Notes under the pieces: model-generated | Told to the model about the DNA's origin: nothing | Database searches by the model: none | The model's input: the letters and a program-made list of their open reading frames with translations, nothing else | NCBI RefSeq assembly: GCF_002088235.1 | Contig: NZ_AQQV01000001.1 | Span: 1,516,749-1,580,748, forward strand | Direction of reading: 5' to 3' | Length of the DNA: 64,000 nt | Source of the DNA: Oceanococcus atlanticus | GTDB lineage: Bacteria > Pseudomonadota > Gammaproteobacteria > Nevskiales > Oceanococcaceae | Shown: in pieces, positions 43,234 to 51,660 of the stretch | Numbering within the stretch: position 1 is the first letter of the stretch | Layout of the letters: each line of letters begins with the position of its first letter | Program-made: the position numbers and the translations under genes

Positions 43234-44099
43234 AAGCCGTCCGGTTCGCTTTCCGCGGCCAGCTGAAAACCCAGGATATCGCTGCCATCGCGTAGCGGCA
43301 CCACCATCACCAGGGTGGAGACGCTGCCCGGTGTTGTGCTTGAGGATGCTGGGCGAACGCTGGCAAGGCCGGTGGCATCCAGGGTTTCATCGCACAGGTT
43401 GGCAATGATCACCTCATAGAGGTTGAAGCGTGCATTGATGGCTGTGAACTGGCCGCTGAGCGTGCAATCGTCAATGGTGCGGCCGCCAAAACCGCCCTCG
43501 CTGTTGATCGCAATGCTGATGTTCTCACGCCCGAAGGCATCCAGGTCACGCCATTCCCCTGCCACGATGCCATGGCCCGCAGGGCGCTCGTACCAGGCGT
43601 CTTGATAATCGCCATCCACCGTCGCGTCGATGCCCTCGCCTGACAGCGTGCCGAGCAGATGTTCTTCGTCCTGGATCAGCACATCCAGCACCGCCGGTCG
43701 CACGCGGCGCTCGAATTCCGGTTCCTCGGGCAGCTCATCTTCGGGGGTGTCTTCGTCCGGGATGACTTCGACGGTGTCGACCCACAAGACATTGGCGCGG
43801 CGCACGCCGCTGTCCAGACTGGTCACGAAGCGGCCGCTGATGAATTCATCGGCGTTGTCGCCCAAGCGGTAGGCAACAATGCGGTTATCGGCACCGGCAT
43901 CCTGCTCTTCGCCGAACATGAAAATCCATTGCGAGTCACCGTCTCCGGCGCGAATGGCGGTGCGGAAAATGCCGCCATTGGCAACTTGGTTGCCATCAAA
44001 GTCAGGTCGGCTGATGGCGTCGGTTTGCGAGCCGCAACCTCCCATGAGCAGCACGCCGCTGATCATCATGGCCACCCATGCCACGCGCAAAGTGTTCAT
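43224..44099 (-). CDS. Lipoprotein of unknown function
   Basis: 291 residues from ATG 44099, which overlaps the upstream stop (ATGA). Lipobox LLMGG-C near residue 22. The mature part looks beta-rich and acidic, with an acidic Pro/Glu loop (PDEDTPEDELPEEPEFERR) and Gly-rich strands (INSEGGFGGRTIDDCTLSGQF); two Cys in the second half could pair. The longer frame to 44309 is not supported. No family recognised. Confidence 0.65.
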   Translation of the reverse strand: MNTLRVAWVAMMISGVLLMGGCGSQTDAISRPDFDGNQVANGGIFRTAIRAGDGDSQWIFMFGEEQDAGADNRIVAYRLGDNADEFISGRFVTSLDSGVRRANVLWVDTVEVIPDEDTPEDELPEEPEFERRVRPAVLDVLIQDEEHLLGTLSGEGIDATVDGDYQDAWYERPAGHGIVAGEWRDLDAFGRENISIAINSEGGFGGRTIDDCTLSGQFTAINARFNLYEVIIANLCDETLDATGLASVRPASSSTTPGSVSTLVMVVPLRDGSDILGFQLAAESEPDGFQR

Positions 44100-44890
44100 T
44101 GGCTGCGTTCCTGGGTGATTTTCCAGCCGCCCGCTGTTTGGCGCAGGGTCAGTTGCTTGCGCACGGTATCGCTGTAGCGCGCCGATTGATAGCGCTGGGT
44201 CATGCTGACTCGAACACTGTTGTCGCTTAACGTCTGAGTGCTGAAATCGCTCAGTTGAATACGCCGAGAGGCGTCTGGCCGGACACGGGCGCGTCGCTGT
44301 GCCATCCACTGCGCGTGCGTGGTGTTCTGGTCAGGGCGAAAGTCATCGGCGTAATGCGCCAGATAGGCCTGTACGCGGCCAGCCTGCCAATCGCTGCGCC
44401 ACGCTTCGATGGTGCTCATGGCCGCCGCGGGGCCCTGACTGGGAAGGCGAGGTGTGATGGCGCTGGTGGTAACCGGTGTTTGCCCCATGCCAGCATGCAG
44501 GCGGGCCAGGTTGTCATGGGCGGGCGCGTAGCCGGGATGGCGCTGCACCAGCTCACGCAGAACCCGCAGGGCATCGTCCTGGCGCTGCATTTGGGTGAGC
44601 ACAACGGCCAGATTGTTGGCCGGCTCGGGCGAGCCTGGATAGCGCGCTGTAAGCGCTTCGAAGATTGCAGCTGCGCCATCGGGGCGCTGTAGCTTGGCCA
44701 GGGTCACACCCTTGAGAAACAGCACTGAAGCATTGTGTGGATCATCGGCCAGTTGTTGCTCGCACAGCAACAGGGCATTGGCAAAATCGCCCTGTGCGAT
44801 GCGTTGCTCGATGGCACTGGGGGAGGCGTTCGCCGTCGTGACGGCAAGACTCAATGCAAGCAGCGCGACCCATGCAGAGAACTGTTTCAT
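44096..44890 (-). CDS. TPR protein with C-terminal NTF2-like (SnoaL/Cds6-type) domain
   Basis: 264 residues from ATG 44890. Signal peptide ending ATTANA-type (AVTTANASP). TPR units span about 25-135 (DPHNASVLFLKGVTLAKLQRPDGAAAIFEAL, then PEPANNLAVVLTQMQRQDDALRVL). The C-terminal 110 residues (IEAWRSDWQAGRVQAYLAHYADDFRP, FSTQTLSDNSVRVSMTQRYQSA, GGWKITQERSQ) match the NTF2-like domain attached to several L,D-transpeptidase and TPR proteins. Cotranslated with the lipoprotein. Probably periplasmic; possibly linked to the neighbouring envelope genes. Confidence 0.72.
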   Translation of the reverse strand: MKQFSAWVALLALSLAVTTANASPSAIEQRIAQGDFANALLLCEQQLADDPHNASVLFLKGVTLAKLQRPDGAAAIFEALTARYPGSPEPANNLAVVLTQMQRQDDALRVLRELVQRHPGYAPAHDNLARLHAGMGQTPVTTSAITPRLPSQGPAAAMSTIEAWRSDWQAGRVQAYLAHYADDFRPDQNTTHAQWMAQRRARVRPDASRRIQLSDFSTQTLSDNSVRVSMTQRYQSARYSDTVRKQLTLRQTAGGWKITQERSQ

Positions 44891-44928
44891 GCCTGCATTA
44901 TACGGTTGGCGACGCATTGCGGGGCTGC

Positions 44929-46125
44929 TCACACTACGTCAAGCAGGACCCGAGCCGCGACCGTGGTCAGCACCACCAGCCAGGCTGGTGTGCGCCATAC
45001 CAGCAACATCACGAACCCCGCCGCGGCAATGGCAAAATCGCCATGCGTGAGCACGGCGGACGTCCACACCGGGTGGTACAAGGTCGCCGCCAGCAGGCCA
45101 ACCACGGCCGCGTTCGCTCCGGCCATGGCCGGGTAAGCCAGACGATGTTGCCGCCACTGGTTCCAGAAGGGCATTACCCCGACCAGCAGTAATAGCCCGG
45201 GAACAAAGATGCCCAGCAAAGCCACGGTTGCACCGCTCAGGCCACCCAGCGGCGTGCCGACTGCGCCCAGATAGGCCGCGAAGGTGAACAACGGGCCGGG
45301 GACGGCCTGCGCCGCGCCATATCCGGCCAGGAAAGCATCCTCGCCGACCCAGCCACTGTCGACCACCTGGGCTTCCAGCAGTGGCAGAACCACATGGCCA
45401 CCGCCAAACACCATGGCTCCGGCGCGATAGAACGCATCGAAGAGCTGAGCGCCCGGCGACACACCGCCCAGATAGGCTGTTGGCAAACCCAGCAGCAGGA
45501 TGACAAAGGTCGCAAGACAGCATGCGCCGACGCCGCGTGAGACCCGGTAGGACGGCGCGGCGGCCTCTTGCGGGGCGGATGGCGAGCAGCACAGCAGTCC
45601 CAGGGTCGCGCCCATGGCGATCACCGCCAGTTGGGTTGCGGCACTGGCCAACAGCGTGACCAGCACCAGCGCTGCCAGCGCGATCGCAGCCCGGCTGCGG
45701 TCCGGGCAAAGCTTTTGCGCCATACCCCACAGCGCATGTGCGACAACCACCACGGCGACAAGCTTCAAACCATGCAGTGCGCTTTGCGCCATGGGGCTGT
45801 CCATCTGGCTAGCGAGGCTGGCGAAAAAGACCAGCAGTGCCGCAGACGGCAAGGTGAACGCAGTCCAGGCGGCAAGACCGCCTGGCAGGCCTGCCCGTTG
45901 CATGCCCAACGCAAACCCGACCTGACTGCTGGCCGGGCCCGGCAGGAATTGGCACAGTGCAATCAACTCGGCATAGGCGGCTTCGCTCAGCCAGCGGCGT
46001 CGCTCGACGAATTCGCTGTGAAAATAACCCAGGTGCGCAATCGGGCCGCCAAATGCTGTCAGCCCGAGTTTGAGAAAGGCGCTAAAAACCTCGAGTACGG
46101 ACCCGCTCTGGTCTGGACGCGTCAT
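44929..46125 (-). CDS. chrA: Chromate transporter, ChrA family
   Basis: 398 residues from ATG 46125. Two homologous membrane halves: KLGLTAFGGPIAHLGYFHSEFVERRRWLSEAAYAELIALCQFLPGPASSQ (in pieces) and, later, AMVFGGGHVVLPLLEAQVV and GYGAAQAVPGPLFTFAAYLGA. These FGGP, PGP and FGGGH motifs are the ChrA signatures. It exports chromate, probably with sulfate-like anion exchange. The frame continues upstream to 46527 without support. It diverges from the TetR gene at 46306. Confidence 0.93.
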   Translation of the reverse strand: MTRPDQSGSVLEVFSAFLKLGLTAFGGPIAHLGYFHSEFVERRRWLSEAAYAELIALCQFLPGPASSQVGFALGMQRAGLPGGLAAWTAFTLPSAALLVFFASLASQMDSPMAQSALHGLKLVAVVVVAHALWGMAQKLCPDRSRAAIALAALVLVTLLASAATQLAVIAMGATLGLLCCSPSAPQEAAAPSYRVSRGVGACCLATFVILLLGLPTAYLGGVSPGAQLFDAFYRAGAMVFGGGHVVLPLLEAQVVDSGWVGEDAFLAGYGAAQAVPGPLFTFAAYLGAVGTPLGGLSGATVALLGIFVPGLLLLVGVMPFWNQWRQHRLAYPAMAGANAAVVGLLAATLYHPVWTSAVLTHGDFAIAAAGFVMLLVWRTPAWLVVLTTVAARVLLDVV

Positions 46126-46250
46126 TCTGGTTCCAATTCGATGCGAAGATTCGGCACAGCCTGGCGAGGCGTGAGGCGAAGTCTGCCACCGTTTGATTGT
46201 CCAGGGCCAGATTGAATTTTGCGGGCGGCGCGGGTGCTTGCGCGCTTTGC

Positions 46251-46300
46251 CATACGCTAGCGTATGTGTCATGATGCGACGCACCAATACGAATCCGTAT
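46251..46300. promoter_or_regulatory. Two palindromic operators upstream of TetR-fadE
   Basis: CATACGCTAGCGTATG (46251-46266) is a perfect 16-bp palindrome. ATACGAATCCGTAT (46287-46300) repeats its core, ATACG-N4-CGTAT, with centres 35 bp apart. Both lie just before the preferred GTG start of the TetR gene and between it and the divergent chrA. Confidence 0.65.
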
Positions 46301-46305
46301 GGACA

Positions 46306-46890
46306 GTGAAAAACTCGCTTAACGCAGAAGATTGGGCGCAAGCCGCCCTCGACGCGATTGCCGAAGGTGGTATCGAAGCGGTCGCGGTGGAGCCGCTTGC
46401 GCGTAAGCTCGGCGTGACCAAAGGCAGTTTTTACTGGCATTTCCAGAACCGCGATGCCTTGCTGCAGGCCGCCCTCAAGGCCTGGGAAGCGCAGGAAACC
46501 ACCGAGGTGGTGCGTCAGGTGGCGCATATCGATGACCCGCGCCAGCGCCTTCAGCAGGTATTCCGGGTGGCCAATTCGGGCTTGCGCAACGGGCGCCTGA
46601 CCGGTGTTTTCGCTGCCGCCTCATCCGATCCGCGGGTTGGCCCCGTAGTAGAACGTGTGGCCAAGAAAAGACTCGAATTCTTATATGAGTGCTATGCGGC
46701 ACTCGGATTTGCGCCGGAGGAGGCGCGGCGTTGGGCCATGTTTGCCTACGCCACTTTCATGGGCACGTTGCAGCTGCGCAGTGATGATCCCAATGCATTG
46801 CCGCGCGGTCGTGCCCTCAACGAGTACGTACGTCTGTGCATGGAAAGTCTGATTCCTGCCGACGTCGAAACGGTGCGGCGTAGCGCATAA
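46306..46890 (+). CDS. TetR/AcrR family regulator of fadE
   Basis: 194 residues from GTG 46306. The ATG at 46264 is in frame but lies inside the palindromic operator, so it is less likely. HTH: GGIEAVAVEPLARKLGVTKGSFYWHFQNRDALLQAAL. The C-terminal half is an all-helical ligand domain. It lies 33 nt ahead of fadE in the same direction, probably cotranscribed, so an acyl-CoA-responsive repressor is plausible. Confidence 0.88.
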   Translation: MKNSLNAEDWAQAALDAIAEGGIEAVAVEPLARKLGVTKGSFYWHFQNRDALLQAALKAWEAQETTEVVRQVAHIDDPRQRLQQVFRVANSGLRNGRLTGVFAAASSDPRVGPVVERVAKKRLEFLYECYAALGFAPEEARRWAMFAYATFMGTLQLRSDDPNALPRGRALNEYVRLCMESLIPADVETVRRSA

Positions 46891-46923
46891 ACCGCTCGCT
46901 GCAACCCCGCAAAGGAGATTCCC

Positions 46924-49389
46924 ATGATGACCCTTGTTGCAGTTTTGTCCGCCATCGCCCTGTTCTGGGTCCTGGCATTCCGTGGTTCCCGCCTGTGGCT
47001 GTGGACACTGGCCGCATTTGCCTATGTCGGTGCGCTTTATCAAACCGCTTTGATCGGCCCCACGGCGGCTCTGTGGACGCTGGCGGTGCTGGTCCCGCTG
47101 GCGCTGCTGTTCAATCTGCGCGCCCTGCGCCGCAGTGTGATCACCAAGCCCCTCTTCAAAGCCTTCAAGGCTGTCCTGCCGGACATGACCGACACCGAGC
47201 GCGAAGCGCTGGAAGCCGGTGATGTGTGGTGGGAGGGTGAGATGTTCCGTGGCAAGCCCGACTGGGCCAAGCTGATGAACTTCAAGCGCACGACCCTGAG
47301 CGAGGAGGAACAAAGCTTCCTCGACAATGAAACCGAAACCCTGTGCGCCATGCTTGATGACTGGCAGGTCGGCCGCGACAAGGACCTGCCGCCGCAAGTC
47401 TGGTCCTACATGCGCGAGCACAAGTTCTTTGCCATGCTGATTTCCAAGGACTGGGGTGGTCTGGGCTTCTCCGCCTACGCCCAGTCCTGTGTGGTGACCA
47501 AGATCGCAACCCGCTCGCTGGTGGCCTCGGTCACCGTCATGGTGCCCAACTCGCTCGGCCCGGGTGAGCTGCTCATGCACTACGGCACGCGTCAGCAGAA
47601 ACAGGACATGCTGCCCAAGCTGGCCTCCGGTGAATGGCTGCCCTGCTTTGGTCTGACTGGCCCGGAAGCGGGCTCGGACGCCGGTGCCATCCCCGACACC
47701 GGGGTGGTGTGCATGGGCGAGTATCAGGGCGAGCAGGTGCTGGGCATGCGCCTGAACTTCTCCAAGCGCTATATCACGCTGGCGCCCGTTTCCGACGTGG
47801 TTGGTCTGGCGATCAAGCTGTTCGACCCGGACGGCCTGCTCGGCGATAAATCCAAGCTTGAGTACGGCATTACCTGCGTGCTGCTGCCATCGGACAATCC
47901 GGGGGTGGAGATCGGGCGCCGCCACAATCCTTGCCACACGCCGTTTATGAACGGCCCGATCAACGGCAAGGATGTGTTCGTCCCCATCGATTTCATCATC
48001 GGTGGCCAAGCCAACGCCGGCAAGGGCTGGCGCATGCTGGTCGAATGCCTGTCCGCGGGACGCGGCATCTCCTTGCCAGCGCTGGCCGCGGCGGCGTCCA
48101 AGGCCGCTTACCGGGCCACCGGGGCCTACGCCAACATCCGTCGTCAGTTCAAAACGCCGATTGGCAAGTTCGAAGGCGTGCAGGAGGCTTCGGCCCGTAT
48201 CGCTGGCCTGACCTACAAGCTGGAGGCGACGCGCAGCGTCACCGCATCGGCGGTGGACCATTGTTCGCCCTCGGTGGTCACAGCGATTGCCAAGTACCAC
48301 ATGACCAGCATGATGCGTACGCTGCTGACCGATGCCATGGACATCCATGGCGGTCGTGGCGTGATGGCCGGGCCGAAGAACTATCTGCAGTCGGCCTACC
48401 AGGCCATACCCATCGCCATCACGGTGGAAGGCGCCAACATACTGACCCGCAATCTGATGATCTTCGGGCAGGGTGCGATCCGTTGCCATCCCTATGTGTT
48501 CCCGGAGATGGAGGCGGCGCGTGAGGATGACCTGCACGAGTTCGATCATCTGCTGTGGAGCCACATCGGCTTTTCCGTCAACCGGGGTGTGCGCGCACTG
48601 ACCCTGGGTCTGACCGGCGGCCGTCTGGCGTCCAGTCCGGTGGATGGGCCGAGCCGGCGCTACTTCCAGCAGCTTGAACGCATGTCGGCAGCCCTGGCAT
48701 TCACTTCGGATGTGACCATGGCCGTGCTCGGCGGCGAGCTCAAGCGCAAGGAACGCCTGTCGGCCCGGCTGGGCGATGTGCTGTCGCAGCTGTACATGGC
48801 CTCGGCAACGCTCAAGTACTTCCATGATGAAGGCGCTCAGGATGAGGACCTGCCTTACATGCAGTGGGTGCTGGACGATGCGCTGGCGGAGATTGACAAG
48901 GCGTTTGACGAGTTCTTCAGCAATTTCCCCAATCGCGCGGTCGCCGGCCTGTTGCGTTGGGTGGCCTTCCCGCTGGGGCGCAGCCACAAGCCGGTGGCGG
49001 ACGAGATTTCCGCGAAGATTGCCGAGCACATGCTCAGCCCCGGTGCACTGCGTGATCGTCTGACCAGCGAGCTGTATCTCAACCGCAGCGAGGATGATCC
49101 GATCGGCAGCCTGGAGCTGACGCTGGACAAACTGCTCGCCATCGAGCCGTTGTACAACCGGTTCAGCAAAGCGGTGGCCAAGGACATTGGCCCGCTCAAC
49201 TTCACCCTGGAGCAGCAGCTCAAGGCCTGTGTGGACAAGCAGATCATCACCCCGCAGGAAGCCGAGCAGATCGCCGAGTACGACCGTCTGCGGGTCGAGG
49301 CCATTCTGGTAGATGCCTTCGATCACGAGCTGGAAGAGGTCAGCCGCTGGCAGGTGCTGGACGACGAGCAACGCAGCAAGGCGGCCTAA
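46924..49389 (+). CDS. fadE: Acyl-CoA dehydrogenase FadE
   Basis: 821 residues, close to E. coli FadE (814). Two N-terminal membrane segments (VAVLSAIALFWVLAF; AALWTLAVLVPLALLFNL) are followed by the dehydrogenase core (CFGLTGPEAGSDAGAIPDTG, GKGWRMLVECLSAGRGISLPA, DAMDIHGGRGVMAGPKNY, ITVEGANILTRNLMIFGQGAIRCHPY) and the FadE-specific C-terminal domain. First step of fatty-acid beta-oxidation at the membrane. AAAGGAG precedes the ATG. Confidence 0.97.
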   Translation: MMTLVAVLSAIALFWVLAFRGSRLWLWTLAAFAYVGALYQTALIGPTAALWTLAVLVPLALLFNLRALRRSVITKPLFKAFKAVLPDMTDTEREALEAGDVWWEGEMFRGKPDWAKLMNFKRTTLSEEEQSFLDNETETLCAMLDDWQVGRDKDLPPQVWSYMREHKFFAMLISKDWGGLGFSAYAQSCVVTKIATRSLVASVTVMVPNSLGPGELLMHYGTRQQKQDMLPKLASGEWLPCFGLTGPEAGSDAGAIPDTGVVCMGEYQGEQVLGMRLNFSKRYITLAPVSDVVGLAIKLFDPDGLLGDKSKLEYGITCVLLPSDNPGVEIGRRHNPCHTPFMNGPINGKDVFVPIDFIIGGQANAGKGWRMLVECLSAGRGISLPALAAAASKAAYRATGAYANIRRQFKTPIGKFEGVQEASARIAGLTYKLEATRSVTASAVDHCSPSVVTAIAKYHMTSMMRTLLTDAMDIHGGRGVMAGPKNYLQSAYQAIPIAITVEGANILTRNLMIFGQGAIRCHPYVFPEMEAAREDDLHEFDHLLWSHIGFSVNRGVRALTLGLTGGRLASSPVDGPSRRYFQQLERMSAALAFTSDVTMAVLGGELKRKERLSARLGDVLSQLYMASATLKYFHDEGAQDEDLPYMQWVLDDALAEIDKAFDEFFSNFPNRAVAGLLRWVAFPLGRSHKPVADEISAKIAEHMLSPGALRDRLTSELYLNRSEDDPIGSLELTLDKLLAIEPLYNRFSKAVAKDIGPLNFTLEQQLKACVDKQIITPQEAEQIAEYDRLRVEAILVDAFDHELEEVSRWQVLDDEQRSKAA

Positions 49390-49401
49390 CGGCACGCCAT
49401 G

Positions 49402-49437
49402 AAAGGCCGTCGCCCACGGCGCTGGGCGATGGCCTTT
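49402..49437. terminator. Long hairpin after fadE without a T-run
   Basis: AAAGGCCGTCGCCCA (49402-49416) pairs with TGGGCGATGGCCTTT (49423-49437) across a 6-nt loop, 14 of 15 Watson-Crick pairs plus one G-T. No T-tract follows, so it may protect the fadE mRNA or separate the convergent genes rather than terminate alone. Confidence 0.55.
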
Positions 49438-49441
49438 GGCT

Positions 49442-50023
49442 TCAGGTCATGACGTAGGCGCGGGTCACGATCAGCACCAGCGGTGGCTGGGTAATCAAGG
49501 CCAGAGCGTCGTAAAGACTCAAGGCATCGCGTTGATAGCGCGCGCTGAGTTCTCGCGCCACCAGGTGCAGCAGCATGTGGCTGGCAATCACCACGCCGAT
49601 GAACAACATCAGCACGCCGCTGTGGTTCAGCTTCAGTGCCAGGCCATGGCTGGCTTCGAAGTGGTGCATGAAAATCCACGCCCCAATCAGGGTCTGTAGC
49701 GGCAGGATCAGCGCGCCGAAGCGTTCGGCCCGTGGCAACAGCGGCAGCAGGGCGCCGGCTATGAACAGCACATTGAGCAGCGCGTGCCAGTCCGGTCTGC
49801 TCAGGTCCGCGGCATCACCAACGCCGGCCAGCACTGTGGGCGCCAGCAAGGGCTGCGGAAACACGCAGTACAGGAACACAATCACCAGCAGGGTGCGTGC
49901 CGCCGGCAGATAAACGTGTTCGGCCAGGGTGTCGGCGACGCCATGCAGGTTGCGATGCACCCAGGACTCCACCGGAATCAGTGCGGTGGCACCCAGTGCG
50001 AGCAGAATCAGACCAAGCAACAT
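49442..50023 (-). CDS. Membrane protein of unknown function
   Basis: 193 residues with about five hydrophobic segments (LLGLILLALGATALIPV; TLLVIVFLYCVF; ALLNVLFIAGALLPLL; ILPLQTLIGAWIFMHHF; VLMLFIGVVIASHMLLHL). HHFEASHG and SHMLLHL contribute several His residues near the membrane. No family recognised. It is single, convergent with fadE and divergent from ugd. Confidence 0.7.
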   Translation of the reverse strand: MLLGLILLALGATALIPVESWVHRNLHGVADTLAEHVYLPAARTLLVIVFLYCVFPQPLLAPTVLAGVGDAADLSRPDWHALLNVLFIAGALLPLLPRAERFGALILPLQTLIGAWIFMHHFEASHGLALKLNHSGVLMLFIGVVIASHMLLHLVARELSARYQRDALSLYDALALITQPPLVLIVTRAYVMT

Positions 50024-50092
50024 GGGCCGAGTGTATCCTGAGTGTCATAGGCTTTGATTACAATGATCGGCTGAATCAATAAAGAGGTGCAT

Positions 50093-51439
50093 GTGAAAGT
50101 CACCGTATTTGGCACGGGCTATGTCGGCCTGGTATCCGGAACCTGTCTTGCCGAGATGGGCCATGAAGTGATCTGCGTGGACGTGGATCAGGACAAGATT
50201 GATGGCCTGAATGCCGGGCGCATCCCGATTTACGAGCCAGGGCTTGAGCCCATGGTGGTGCGCAACCATCGGCTGGGGACTTTGCAGTTCACCACCGATG
50301 CCGAATCTGCGGTGCAGGCGGGCGAGGTGATTTTCATCGCTGTGGGCACCCCGCCGGACGAAGATGGCTCTGCCGATCTGCAGTACGTTCTGGCGGTCGC
50401 GCGCACCATCGGTCAGCACATGCAGTCGCACAAGACCGTGGTCGACAAATCCACCGTGCCGGTTGGCACCGCCGACAAAGTGCGAGCCGCTATCACCCAG
50501 GAGCTTGCCGCGCGCGACGCCCAAATCGGCTTTGATGTGGTTTCCAACCCTGAATTCCTCAAGGAAGGCGCGGCGATCGAGGACTTCATGAAGCCCGACC
50601 GCATCGTGGTCGGAGTGGATTCCAAGGCCGCCGGCGAGGTCATGCGCAATCTGTATGCGCCGTTTGCCCGCACCAAGGACAAACTGATCGTCATGGACAT
50701 CCGCTCCGCCGAGCTGACCAAGTACGCGGCCAATGCCCTGCTTGCGACCAAGATCAGTTTCATGAATGAAATCGCCAACCTGGCCGAGCGCGTGGGTGCC
50801 GATGTGGAAGCCGTGCGCCGTGGCATCGGCTCGGATCCGCGTATCGGCTATCAGTTCATCTTTCCCGGCTGCGGATACGGTGGTTCCTGCTTTCCCAAGG
50901 ATGTTCAGGCGCTGGAGCGCACCGCGCGGGCCAATGCGTACGAAGCGCGCATCCTGAGTGCTGTTGAGGCCACCAATGCCGAGCAGAAGAAAGTACTGTT
51001 CAGCAAATTGTCAGGCCATTTCGGCGGTGATCTGGCAGGTAAGCGCATTGCGGTCTGGGGTTTGTCGTTCAAACCCAACACCGATGACATGCGCGAAGCG
51101 CCCAGTCGCACTCTGATGGAGGCTGTGTGGCAGGCCGGTGGCAGCGTGCAGGCGTTTGATCCGGAAGCGATGGAGGAAACCCGTCGCATTTATGGCCAGC
51201 GTGATGATCTGACCCTGTGCGACAGCGCTATCGAAGCCCTGACGGACGCCGATGCCTTGGTGATCTGCACCGAGTGGTCACAATTCCGCACCGCCAACTT
51301 CAAGCAGTTGAAGAGCCATCTCAAAGGTCGCGTGGTGGTGGATGGGCGCAATCTCTGGGTGCCCGAGGAACTCGCTCGCGAAGGGTTTTACTACTATGCC
51401 ATCGGGCGGCCGGTGGTAGAGCCGGTTGCTGGCAGCTAA
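50093..51439 (+). CDS. ugd: UDP-glucose 6-dehydrogenase
   Basis: 448 residues from GTG 50093. GAGG (50084-50087) gives 5-nt spacing to it, and [14 protein letters not shown] is the canonical start; an in-frame GTG at 50087 sits inside that Shine-Dalgarno sequence. NAD loop [26 protein letters not shown], catalytic Cys in [29 protein letters not shown]. It makes UDP-glucuronate for surface polysaccharide, consistent with the rhamnose genes nearby. Confidence 0.96.
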   Translation: MKVTVFGTGYVGLVSGTCLAEMGHEVICVDVDQDKIDGLNAGRIPIYEPGLEPMVVRNHRLGTLQFTTDAESAVQAGEVIFIAVGTPPDEDGSADLQYVLAVARTIGQHMQSHKTVVDKSTVPVGTADKVRAAITQELAARDAQIGFDVVSNPEFLKEGAAIEDFMKPDRIVVGVDSKAAGEVMRNLYAPFARTKDKLIVMDIRSAELTKYAANALLATKISFMNEIANLAERVGADVEAVRRGIGSDPRIGYQFIFPGCGYGGSCFPKDVQALERTARANAYEARILSAVEATNAEQKKVLFSKLSGHFGGDLAGKRIAVWGLSFKPNTDDMREAPSRTLMEAVWQAGGSVQAFDPEAMEETRRIYGQRDDLTLCDSAIEALTDADALVICTEWSQFRTANFKQLKSHLKGRVVVDGRNLWVPEELAREGFYYYAIGRPVVEPVAGS

Positions 51440-51501
51440 CCGATTGCGCCGCCGATTATTGGCGGTGTCCTCCGCGTCGCGCCTTGGCGGCGCGATGCCC
51501 T

Positions 51502-51575
51502 TGCAGACTTCCTCTTGGTGGGGCCCGGCTTGACGCGACATCCTGTCGCGGCAAGCCGACACCACAAAGCCTGCA
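51502..51575. repeat. Long nested hairpin between ugd and the aldehyde dehydrogenase gene
   Basis: Core arms: CGGCTTG-A-CGCGACA (51526-51540), loop TCC, TGTCGCG-G-CAAGCCG (51544-51558), 14 pairs with one mismatch. It is flanked by TGGTG (51516-51520)/CACCA (51560-51564) and TGCAGACTT (51502-51510)/AAGCCTGCA (51567-51575), which pair again with one mismatch. The 221-bp gap (51440-51660) holds further GC hairpins and no gene. It could be a REP-type repeat, a bidirectional terminator or a structured RNA. Confidence 0.6.
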
Positions 51576-51660
51576 GATGTGTCGGGGATCGCGCAGCGGT
51601 AGCGAAGCGACGTGGTGCCAGAGCCCGGAACCCGGCCCCCGGCCACGCCAGTGCTCAGCT

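Noticed and set aside
46681..49395. 904-residue open frame on the minus strand opposite fadE
   Set aside because: Mirror of a GC-biased gene: low-complexity His/Gln/Arg-rich translation, no ribosome-binding site, and fadE is a full-length conserved gene.
51440..51660. tRNA or other known RNA gene in the hairpin-rich gap
   Set aside because: No acceptor stem, T-loop (GGTTCGAAT-like) or CCA arrangement; the structure is a simple nested hairpin.
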